Positions 17,501 to 25,248 of a stretch of DNA of 46,105 nucleotides are shown here, piece by piece. The number at the start of each line of letters is the position of its first letter. The stretch's first letter is position 1. The translations under genes and the position numbers were made by a program. Origin of the DNA: Leyella lascolaii (GTDB taxonomy: Bacteria > Bacteroidota > Bacteroidia > Bacteroidales > Bacteroidaceae); assembly GCF_900079775.1 (NCBI RefSeq), contig NZ_LT556035.1, forward strand, positions 326,918 to 373,022. The letters are read 5' to 3'. A model generated the notes under the pieces. It saw only the letters and a program-made list of their open reading frames with translations, was not told where the DNA came from and ran no database searches.

Positions 17501-17889
17501 ATAGTGCATTGGCTCAATATACAACCGATTATGTAGAGGCTGCAGATACATCATCTATCAATCGCACAGACCTTGACAAGACTTCGCTTGAAGCTAATAA
17601 ATTCCTGCGGACCATTAAGCAAATAACAACTGACTGTGAGCTGAAATCGAAATGCGATGTACTGATGGGATACATCAATGAAGGTATATATGCCCAACTT
17701 CCCCGCTATCTGAAGGCTTTATCACGAGACTACAAAAACGACCGCTCTAAAATGAAGCAGGACGAATATAGCTTGCAAAACAAAATATCGGAATTACTTG
17801 GAGAGTATCAGACGATGGACAAAGAACAACGCCATGATGCCCAAGATATTTCTAATCCTCAAATCATTATATCAGAATCATTTAAGTAA
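14596..17889 (+). CDS. PLD-nuclease/SNF2-type helicase fusion
   Basis: 1,097 residues from the ATG at 14596 (a TTG 30 bp upstream is less likely). The N-terminal 200 residues form a phospholipase-D-like domain with 'LHAKFYL' (HxK, about residues 131-137) and 'GSSNISDSGL' (about 154-163). A superfamily-2 helicase follows: 'VVGLGKTM' (Walker A, about 276-283), 'IIVDEAHGF' (about 354-362), 'LSATPLNNR', and motif VI 'QRIGRVNRIGS' in the second RecA lobe. The C-terminal 250 residues are helical. DISARM DrmD-like and PLD-helicase restriction proteins have this layout. The methylase gene begins 8 bp downstream, so the two form a restriction-modification-like pair. Confidence 0.9.
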   Translation: MSTKFFNNIPGNTLFDKLKGIAAEMVTFERFLAVVGFFRSSGYFKLRKELGDISEIKILVGINIDDIFRKHNKALLMLVDEEKAKEIYHNGFKEDIVNAQYSPEVEEGILQMCEDLVSGRLQMRIHATKNLHAKFYLCLPQNHSENSDGWVIMGSSNISDSGLGIKQPPQYELNVAMKDFDDVKYCSDEFWTLWNEAVPLTAKDIEEYKKNTYLGYQPTPYELYIKVLIDTFGDQVEDDFSIQLPDGVKDLKYQKDAVIQGYQMLMQHNGLFLADVVGLGKTMIATMIAKRFVEANGKNTNILVVYPPALEDNWRNTFKLFGIYKKTQFITNGSLSKVLESKDNYKDKEEFDLIIVDEAHGFRSDSSGKYDELQKICKSPCLNIGLLKSTQKKVMLLSATPLNNRPDDLQNQLLLFQNSQNCTIDGVPNLKGFFAPLIYEYKRLMRERDQRDVTAEVDKIYEQIRSKVIDKVTVRRTRNNILNDPDYKADIKSQGIIFPNILPPNELEYVMGSDTSNRFYETLKQLTDGKTDENPEGKGLTYARYRAVEFLKPEYRSKYKNAVHIGQTLAAIYRVHMVKRLESSFYAFKKSLRTLLRITTDMIKMFDEDKVIIAPDLKVKDLQAKNMELDEIIEYAIAKGYATEDILFPANAFSSDFLEMLHHDREILEQLNADWAKENDDPKFDKFRENLTNVFFDTTINPSGKLVLFSESVDTLNYLYDRLTKEIGRTDVLMVTASNRNRLGQTIKENFDANFDSNLMRYNIIITSDVLAEGVNLHRSNVIVNYDSPWNATRLMQRIGRVNRIGSVATNIYNYMFYPSQQGDKEIQLYKNALVKLQGFHSAFGEDAQIYSKEEIVKEFQMFDNNVKDSIDKKIALLREVRELYNRDRKLYHKIKALPMKSRVMRDTGKHCGKSVIFVSSNVKTEFYLATQTGIEIIDFLEAVKYLKARPEEQPLQFTNEKQHYKHVNSALAQYTTDYVEAADTSSINRTDLDKTSLEANKFLRTIKQITTDCELKSKCDVLMGYINEGIYAQLPRYLKALSRDYKNDRSKMKQDEYSLQNKISELLGEYQTMDKEQRHDAQDISNPQIIISESFK

Positions 17890-17897
17890 ATATTTTT

Positions 17898-20800
17898 ATG
17901 GCAGCTACATATACACCGGATATTTTGAGAAAACTATTCCAATCATCTTTCAATCTGACTCAGTGGTACACTTTCCTACAATATTTTTTCAATGCAACCG
18001 AATTGAAAGAAGGACCAGAAAAGATCATTGGAAGCACCTCTGATAATGGTTACTATTTGGGAAATATAGATACTACAGACAGTTATCGTATCGGTTTATT
18101 TCATTACAATATTACAAAAGGCTCGGTCGCAAACAGGCGTGTAGGGCTACGCAATCTTGTAAAGTCATTCATTAATCCGACTTGGGGTGAGTTTGATGCC
18201 GCATTGGTGGTATTTGATAGTGGCGACCATTGGCGTTTGTCATTTATTTGTGATATCAAGGGAGAAGCGACATCGCCTAAACGATATACATACGTTTTTG
18301 GTAGTGATGATTTACTATACAGAACGCCTATTGAGCGTTTCAACTTCTTAAAGAAAAAAGGTATTTCATTTGAAAATTTGAAAACTGCATTCTCTGTTGA
18401 AGCTCTTTCTGATGAGTTCTTCGACAGATATCGCGAGCAATACGCCGACTTTATCCAATATATTACAGGTAAGCGTTTTGTTAAGGTGGGCAGTAAGTGG
18501 GAAGAGAAAAGACTTAGTGAGCCCAATGCTGCATTGATTGGAGCGTTTGACTACAACGAAAAGAAAATCCGTGATTACGTAAAGAAGATGATGGGGCGCA
18601 TCACCTTCCTTCATTTCTTGCAACGCAAAGGTTGGATGTGTGGCGACCTCAACTATATGCAAAATATGTTTGAGAACTCACTGTACAAGAACGATTATCT
18701 CGACTCAGTGCTTGAACCGTTGTTCTTCGGTATCTTGAACACTAAACCTGCCGAGCGTGAAGCCCTGTTTGCCGATTACGATTGGGATAAATCGCTACTT
18801 AATGAATGGAAAGATATTCCATACCTAAATGGTGGTTTATTTGAGCGTGATAAGGAAGACGAACCCGAAAGTCGTTTCCCAGCTGATTACTTCAAACGTT
18901 TGTTCCAATTCTTCAGTGAATACAACTTTACCATTGACGAGAATGACCCTAACGATGCCGAAGTGGGAGTAGATCCAGAAATGTTGGGTAAAATCTTCGA
19001 AAACTTGCTTGAAGACAACAAGGATAAAGGAGCATTCTACACACCGAAAGAAATTGTACGCTATATGTGTCAGGAGTCACTTATTGCCTACCTCGAAACC
19101 AATACAAGTATAGCAAAAGACAAGATTCGTCAATTCGTACTTTCACCAGAAGAGGGAGTTAAGGATATTCCAGAGAATAAGAAACCGAAACTTCTTTCAG
19201 CACTTGAAAATGTTAAGATTTGTGATCCTGCTATTGGTTCGGGAGCATTTCCTATGGGTTTGCTCAATGAACTGTTGCATTGTCGTGAGGTTTTGAGTGG
19301 CGACCATTATGATCGTGCCGAAATCAAAAAGAGCATTATCCAAAACAATATCTATGGTGTAGATATTGAGAAAGGTGCAGTAGATATAGCCCGTTTGCGA
19401 TTCTGGCTCTCTATCGTTGTTGATGAAGAGGCACCATCGCCATTGCCCAATCTCGACTATAAGATTATGCAAGGCAACTCGCTAATTGAGAGTTTTATCG
19501 GGGTGGATTTAAGTAAACTCACTTACGAAAAAGAATACAAGAAAGACAAAGGAGAGATTTCTCTCTTCGATGATGAAAAAAATCGCTTGCAAAAGACTGT
19601 ATCGCATCTACTATCTTCGTACTACTCTTGTAACGACCACAATAGAAAGGTGAAGTTACAACAAGAAATTTCCGATACTATCAACAAACAGTTGGAGGCA
19701 CAGGCATACGACCCAACTATTCTTGCCAGACTCAAAGATATCAATCTTGCCGAGAATAACAAATTCTTTCTTTGGCATACTTGGTTTAGCGATGTTTTCA
19801 ATCGTGATGATGATAAAAATGGTTTTGATATTGTAATTGGCAATCCTCCGTATTTTTTATATCAAGAATCACATGTTGGAGAGATTGCAGATTTACGTAG
19901 TGATAAAGATTATACGATTGCATTTGGGGGTAAATTAAATGCCTACAAACTCTTTATCGCAAATGCTGTAAAAAAACTCCTATCTACAAATGGCATAAAT
20001 TGTTTTATCTTCCAAAATTCTTTTTTAGGAGATAGACAGGCTGCTAATTTGAGAAAGTATATCCTCAAGAATGACAAGATTATCAAAATTGATTCGTTCC
20101 CTGAACGAGATAGTAAGAAAAAGCGTGTTTTTGAGAGTGTAAAGATGAGCGTGTGTATATCATTAATACAAAATACTAAAGTCGATAGTGATTATGTATT
20201 CCCTGTATTTGTATGGGACGACAAGCATAAATCATCAGGATTGAGTACTTCTTTCTCTCTTAATGACATTATAGCAATTGATAATATTGATTATACAATA
20301 CCACGTTTGAGACCTGAATACAAAACAACAGTCATTAAGTTATTGAAGAAAAAAGGAATATCATTGAAATGTATAGAGGGTGAGTTAAATGTAACATTTC
20401 ACAAAAAATTCTTTGGCTCAAATATTAGTAACCCAGTTATATTGAAGGGAGCTTCAATACAACGATACTATTATACTCATCAAATGAGCCAAGGTCAAAT
20501 AGACTATCTCGAAGAAGAAAAATATTTGTTAGAATATGGGAATACTGAGAAATCTGCCCATCACAAATATGAAAGAATTGCAATGCAAGGAATGACAGGT
20601 GCTAATGACAAGATTAGACTTGTAATGTCTATTGTGCCTCAAGGATATTATTTGGCTAATTCATGCAATTATATATTGCCATCAGACTCAATAGACCTAT
20701 ATTGCTTATTGGGATTCTTAAACTCTAAAACCATAAATTGGTTCTTTAGATGTTTCAGTACTAATAGCAATGTTAATGGTTACGAAGTTGATAATTTCCC

Positions 20801-20984
20801 AATCCCGCTGATAGATTCAGATACTCAATTGAAGATTTCCGAGTTAGTAAAAAAAATTATTGAAACTAAGTGTACAAATAATTTTGCAGACACCTCTACA
20901 ATTGAAAAGCAGATTGATGAGTTTGTTTACCAAGTTTATGAATTATCAAAGGATGATATAAAAATCATCGAACAAAGCATCTAA
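17898..20984 (+). CDS. Eco57I/DrmMI-like N6-adenine DNA methyltransferase
   Basis: 1,028 residues. A 370-residue N-terminal region is followed by 'GAFYTPKEIVRYM' (378-390), SAM motif I 'DPAIGSGAF' (443-451) and the catalytic 'NPPY' (649-652), the order typical of gamma-class adenine methylases. Motifs I and IV are separated by a long helical insert. The C-terminal 300 residues should be the target-recognition domain. The segment 'FICDIKG' (about 116-122) could belong to a PD-(D/E)xK nuclease fold, as in type IIG enzymes, but I cannot confirm it. It is coupled to the upstream PLD-helicase and ends at a strong bidirectional terminator. Expected role: self-marking of host DNA, with the helicase acting on unmarked DNA. 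Confidence 0.88.
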   Translation: MAATYTPDILRKLFQSSFNLTQWYTFLQYFFNATELKEGPEKIIGSTSDNGYYLGNIDTTDSYRIGLFHYNITKGSVANRRVGLRNLVKSFINPTWGEFDAALVVFDSGDHWRLSFICDIKGEATSPKRYTYVFGSDDLLYRTPIERFNFLKKKGISFENLKTAFSVEALSDEFFDRYREQYADFIQYITGKRFVKVGSKWEEKRLSEPNAALIGAFDYNEKKIRDYVKKMMGRITFLHFLQRKGWMCGDLNYMQNMFENSLYKNDYLDSVLEPLFFGILNTKPAEREALFADYDWDKSLLNEWKDIPYLNGGLFERDKEDEPESRFPADYFKRLFQFFSEYNFTIDENDPNDAEVGVDPEMLGKIFENLLEDNKDKGAFYTPKEIVRYMCQESLIAYLETNTSIAKDKIRQFVLSPEEGVKDIPENKKPKLLSALENVKICDPAIGSGAFPMGLLNELLHCREVLSGDHYDRAEIKKSIIQNNIYGVDIEKGAVDIARLRFWLSIVVDEEAPSPLPNLDYKIMQGNSLIESFIGVDLSKLTYEKEYKKDKGEISLFDDEKNRLQKTVSHLLSSYYSCNDHNRKVKLQQEISDTINKQLEAQAYDPTILARLKDINLAENNKFFLWHTWFSDVFNRDDDKNGFDIVIGNPPYFLYQESHVGEIADLRSDKDYTIAFGGKLNAYKLFIANAVKKLLSTNGINCFIFQNSFLGDRQAANLRKYILKNDKIIKIDSFPERDSKKKRVFESVKMSVCISLIQNTKVDSDYVFPVFVWDDKHKSSGLSTSFSLNDIIAIDNIDYTIPRLRPEYKTTVIKLLKKKGISLKCIEGELNVTFHKKFFGSNISNPVILKGASIQRYYYTHQMSQGQIDYLEEEKYLLEYGNTEKSAHHKYERIAMQGMTGANDKIRLVMSIVPQGYYLANSCNYILPSDSIDLYCLLGFLNSKTINWFFRCFSTNSNVNGYEVDNFPIPLIDSDTQLKISELVKKIIETKCTNNFADTSTIEKQIDEFVYQVYELSKDDIKIIEQSI

Positions 20985-20988
20985 ACAC

Positions 20989-21020
20989 AACAATAACCTG
21001 CATTTCTGCAGGCTATTGTT
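20989..21020. terminator. Bidirectional terminator between convergent defence operons
   Basis: Arms aacaataacctgca (20989-21002) and tgcaggctattgtt (21007-21020) pair over 13 of 14 positions around the 4-base loop tttc. It lies 5 bp after the methylase stop and 10 bp before the stop of the leftward protease gene, so it ends both transcripts. Confidence 0.9.
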
Positions 21021-21029
21021 ATGACAGTA

Positions 21030-24000
21030 CTATTGGGGCAGAGTTGTGTAATCTCCAAAACGATTTACAACTGTATCTGAAGTCCAGTATTTTACATGAC
21101 TCTTATCCTCAAATTCAGGTTTCATATAATGAGCAATAAGGCTTAGTTTATGATTTACATTTGGGACTCTAAAATTCATAATTTCAAAATCATAATTAAC
21201 ATAATTCTTCAATAAGCACAATAGCAAATCTCCAAAATGTTTTTTCATTTCTATTGGATATTGTCGCATTAGAAAAGCGATAAAGCTAATGCAATTGTCA
21301 ATATTTGCAGATTGTTTAAGAACAACTTTATTAATAATGAGATTAATCTCAGATATATGTTTATTAAAATCATCTGTTCTTAATTGTACATTCAATAAAT
21401 CCAATGCAACATTTACTTCATTATAGTCATCTGACGAAAGGGCTTCTATAAGGTTCTCATATCCACTTATTTGTTCAACCAAAGTATTAACTCTATAAAG
21501 TATATCTTCTACATTAAATCCATTAGTTTTTTGTAATCGTAGTATAAATAATTTCATGTCTGAAAGAAGATGAAGGTACATAGAATTGAAGAAATTTGAA
21601 GACTCTCTTTTAATCTTTTTGCTTTCTAAGAGCTCTATATTTTGTTCCATATTCAATCGAATAAATTGCCATTCTTCTTCTGACCATATCACTTTATCGT
21701 CAAATAGTTCAATGTGTGATGGCATTGGAGCTGTATAACAAGAATCTGTGATACCGCAATTCCATATGTCATTAGAGAGAGCTATTTGTTTTATCTTAGA
21801 TATACTTTTTTCAGAGAGAGCTAAATTACTCAAATTAACTAAGGCTATATAATCACTTTTTGAAAATGATAATTGTTCGGCTAATATTTTACTGTCTATT
21901 GCTGTTCTTTGCTCTGCAGTCAATGTGTTAATTCGATTAAACTCGTATAAAATATGATACGAACAAGCTATAGGAATTTGATCGATTATATAACATAAAC
22001 ATTCTTTTACTTCTGGAGTAGCTGCCAATTCTATATCTACTAACAATGCATTGCATAATAATCGACTAATAAGATGCGGATTTTGTGACATTTTATTCGC
22101 TAATTGAATAAATATTTCCTTTCTTCTTTCAAGGTCTTTAACACATTGAATAGCAGAAAATAAGTTCTTATAGATAGCATCCGACATACTTACATTTGCT
22201 GCATCTATTTCTCCAACAAAATAATCTAAAACAGATTTCCTAAATTCATCATACCATATACTTTCTTCAACAGATACATATAATTCTTGGGTTATATAAT
22301 AAATGCTTGCATATAAGTTTCTAGGAGTGCATTCAATTCTTAAAGCTCCTAATAAAGTATTAAGTAAGTTTGGACGAACACTGGTTAAAAAATCATCATC
22401 ACTATATGCTATCATCTGACCTGCCCATCTTACAGTTTTCTCTTCAGCATATTGCAATGTATAATAAACTGTAGGGTAAGGGATGAAGTGTACCAAGTGA
22501 CGAAACGCCTTCATCCAATGTTCTATATTTACAATACTATAAATACCAAATTTTGTTGTTAAACCTGTATTTGCCAAATATTGTAACAATCTGATAGATT
22601 CAGGAAAAGAAGTAGAATCTGTACTTCCAAAAATTTGCGTAGAATGAGTACCAAAGATATGAGGCTGTATTTTTGTTTTATCAATTCTTGCTGCAATGTA
22701 TGAGATTATCTCACTTGGTTCCTCTACACCATGTTCCCAAAATTCTGTATATTTATATGGTTGTGGAAATTGTTGGCTTGCAATATTATATATAAGAGTG
22801 GCTACAAATCTCTCGTTTTCAGAATTCGTTTTATTCTCGATAAACATTTTTACTGAATTCAGAGTGTCTTCATCTCTTATAAATAAATGTACAAGTAGTG
22901 CTTTTTTTACAGCCCATATTCCATTAGCTTTCCAAGCATTAATCAGTTCGAACATCTTGTCAAATTCAAACTTAAATGCTTTACAAAGAACTAAATCGTA
23001 CATACCCTCATCTGTATTTTTATCAGGTATATTTGCTTCATCAGTAAATCCACAGGCAAAAGTTGATGCACGAAACATCATGTTCTTATATTCAGGAATA
23101 TCATTGAAGTCGCCAGCTTGAGGGAGTTCTCCGAATAAAGCAGGCCATAGTCCACGATCTTGTAATGCATAAATAAATGCACGTCGTTCGCAAGCATTCC
23201 ATTGATTCTTGTTTCTTAATATGATATTTGTTATTTGTTCTTGATATATAACTGACTTTACATATGGATAGTGAATCTTTAATTCACTAATATCATTAAG
23301 AATTCTGGTAATATCTTCATTCTTAGATAAGGCGATGCTTAACTCATTCCATTTATTTATGTATTCAATCTCAACATGAGATTGAGGAGTAAGAGACGCT
23401 TCTAGTGCTTGTTTCTGTTGAATAGAATGTAGCAGAATGGGATGCGAGAACTTATTGTTTATATCACTAGGTATTCTGCGTATTTTAATGTCGTTTAATC
23501 TGTCTGTCTCTGTCATACGACTTTTTACATAGCCCAGACAAAATATTCGGTTCTCGTATTCAACAAAAATCCCACTACCCGAACTTCCTTTCATTACACG
23601 AGAAAAATCTGCACCCGTTGCAGATATCGTATTTTCTTCTACTTCATATGTGTTTGTAGATACCATCCTGGCACGAAACATACGCCCTGTTGGTTCTGAG
23701 GATGTATAACCATAGAAACATGTATTAGTACAAAACTCGTCTTTACCTAAAAATTGAATATCATTTTCATAATCAAAGCTTATCGGGAAACTATCAATAT
23801 CTAGTTTAACAGATAAAAGAGCGAAATCTGTATCATCATCAGAATTGAACTCTAAAACTTCATCCACCTCTATAAAGGTTTTGCATATATGAGGAAGACT
23901 TATCTGAATACATCTCTTATCATAGAAGCTTTTGGTAGTATTATTAAGAATACAATGGGCTGCTGTTATAACATAATAAGAACCGTCATTTGCAAACAAA

Positions 24001-24122
24001 GTTCCTGTTCCATTTTCAATAATTTCTTCATGCTCATTAATGCAGTTAATCTTTACAGATAATGCTTGAAGTGTATCTATATCAGGGTAACAAGATGAAT
24101 CTATTAATTTCTTTCGGCTCAT
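21030..24122 (-). CDS. Trypsin-like protease with large helical C-terminal region
   Basis: 1,030 residues from the ATG at 24122; a TTG three codons upstream is less likely. The first 210 residues are a chymotrypsin-fold serine protease with 'VITAAHC' (His56), 'DDTDFALL' (Asp about 99) and 'MKGSSGSGIF' (Ser about 181). No signal peptide, so it is cytosolic. The remaining 800 residues are almost wholly helical, without a recognised domain, and look like a repeat or sensor/partner-binding scaffold. The start overlaps the MBL-fold gene by 41 bp, so the two are tightly coupled. Cytosolic trypsin-like proteins beside an MBL-fold protein recall Avs1-type systems. A protein-cleaving effector, or an activator of the MBL enzyme, is inferred. 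Confidence 0.85.
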   Translation of the reverse strand: MSRKKLIDSSCYPDIDTLQALSVKINCINEHEEIIENGTGTLFANDGSYYVITAAHCILNNTTKSFYDKRCIQISLPHICKTFIEVDEVLEFNSDDDTDFALLSVKLDIDSFPISFDYENDIQFLGKDEFCTNTCFYGYTSSEPTGRMFRARMVSTNTYEVEENTISATGADFSRVMKGSSGSGIFVEYENRIFCLGYVKSRMTETDRLNDIKIRRIPSDINNKFSHPILLHSIQQKQALEASLTPQSHVEIEYINKWNELSIALSKNEDITRILNDISELKIHYPYVKSVIYQEQITNIILRNKNQWNACERRAFIYALQDRGLWPALFGELPQAGDFNDIPEYKNMMFRASTFACGFTDEANIPDKNTDEGMYDLVLCKAFKFEFDKMFELINAWKANGIWAVKKALLVHLFIRDEDTLNSVKMFIENKTNSENERFVATLIYNIASQQFPQPYKYTEFWEHGVEEPSEIISYIAARIDKTKIQPHIFGTHSTQIFGSTDSTSFPESIRLLQYLANTGLTTKFGIYSIVNIEHWMKAFRHLVHFIPYPTVYYTLQYAEEKTVRWAGQMIAYSDDDFLTSVRPNLLNTLLGALRIECTPRNLYASIYYITQELYVSVEESIWYDEFRKSVLDYFVGEIDAANVSMSDAIYKNLFSAIQCVKDLERRKEIFIQLANKMSQNPHLISRLLCNALLVDIELAATPEVKECLCYIIDQIPIACSYHILYEFNRINTLTAEQRTAIDSKILAEQLSFSKSDYIALVNLSNLALSEKSISKIKQIALSNDIWNCGITDSCYTAPMPSHIELFDDKVIWSEEEWQFIRLNMEQNIELLESKKIKRESSNFFNSMYLHLLSDMKLFILRLQKTNGFNVEDILYRVNTLVEQISGYENLIEALSSDDYNEVNVALDLLNVQLRTDDFNKHISEINLIINKVVLKQSANIDNCISFIAFLMRQYPIEMKKHFGDLLLCLLKNYVNYDFEIMNFRVPNVNHKLSLIAHYMKPEFEDKSHVKYWTSDTVVNRFGDYTTLPQ

Positions 24123-25185
24123 GATATTCAAAATTTAAACATTTATCTAACTCAAAATTAAACAAAGCTTCTTCTCTATTATTAATTATAGTTTTAAGCG
24201 GATAGTTAAAATAAAAATGAATAGTACGAGAGTAATCTCTTTCTGGATGGCATAAAACATTCGCTATAGCTTCTCTATGTGGATGTTTATAACCTTTACT
24301 TCCATCAGTACTTATGATGAATTTATCACAATCTATAATATCTAATAACTCATTGCTGATATTATTAGCACTGCCATGATGAGACATCTTTATGAAATCT
24401 ACTTGCAACTTATGTTCTTTACTGTATCCTCTTTCAATAAGAGACATGTATATTTCTTGCGGAAAGCTATCCCCTAATATTAATATGCTAAATGCGTCAC
24501 AACGTATTAACATACTTAACGAAACCATATTTACAAGTTCTGAAGGTTTATTTTGATTGCCTAAAGTTTTACCACGTTGTGCCAATTCATGCATATCTAT
24601 GTAGATATCTAAATTCGAGTTTTTCCTATTTGATAAATTCTCTTCAGAGTCTCTAAAATTACATTCTTTCTTATAATTATCAATAAAATACTTAAATAAT
24701 TCTTTTCGAGGATTGATAATATCTATATCGGCAAAAGTTATAGTATCATCCACAAATCCATCCAACCGGTATGATTCCCAATCAAGTTCTGATTTTTGCG
24801 ATATTGCACATAGGACATCAGCCATCTTGCTTGCTTTGTTAGAAGACAAGTTTTCTGAAGTGTCAAAATCAACATGCTTTGCACAGTTCGCCCAGATTCT
24901 TTTAACGGGAAAAGGAACATCATTTTGATGTCTCTCGATAAAGTTTTTTATTCCAACTAGATGATCATCGTCAAAATGGGTTAATATCATTAAATCAATT
25001 GGAAGACAGTTCTCCACTTCTTTTACAAAAGGGTTAAAACGTGGATTAGGAGAAGGTCCTCCATCAATAACTATGACTCCTCTTTTATCAGATTTGTTAC
25101 AACACAAAATGAGTGCGTCCCCATGCTTAGCTTGTAGAACTTGTATATAAGATTCTTGGGTGTTTTCTATATTATTTGAACACAT
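24082..25185 (-). CDS. ComEC-like metallo-beta-lactamase-fold hydrolase
   Basis: 367 residues. The N-terminal 'QAKHGDALIL' is typical of ComEC/Rec2-like MBL proteins. Metal-binding motifs: 'THFDDDH' (residues 69-75; HxxDDH), 'LILGDS' (about 265), 'MSHHGSAN' (about 289-296), and 'KHPHRE' near 320. No signal peptide or membrane helices. Members cleave nucleic acids or other phosphoesters. A poorly conserved insert lies between the two halves (about 100-230). It sits 63 bp after hamB and overlaps the protease gene by 41 bp. In this place it is likely an effector or effector-control subunit of a Hachiman-containing defence operon. Confidence 0.85.
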   Translation of the reverse strand: MCSNNIENTQESYIQVLQAKHGDALILCCNKSDKRGVIVIDGGPSPNPRFNPFVKEVENCLPIDLMILTHFDDDHLVGIKNFIERHQNDVPFPVKRIWANCAKHVDFDTSENLSSNKASKMADVLCAISQKSELDWESYRLDGFVDDTITFADIDIINPRKELFKYFIDNYKKECNFRDSEENLSNRKNSNLDIYIDMHELAQRGKTLGNQNKPSELVNMVSLSMLIRCDAFSILILGDSFPQEIYMSLIERGYSKEHKLQVDFIKMSHHGSANNISNELLDIIDCDKFIISTDGSKGYKHPHREAIANVLCHPERDYSRTIHFYFNYPLKTIINNREEALFNFELDKCLNFEYHEPKEINRFILLP

Positions 25186-25248
25186 AATTTATAATTTTAA
25201 CCAATGCTTTCTGAGTAACGTTTATTGCGCCTTGTTGATTTCTTATTT

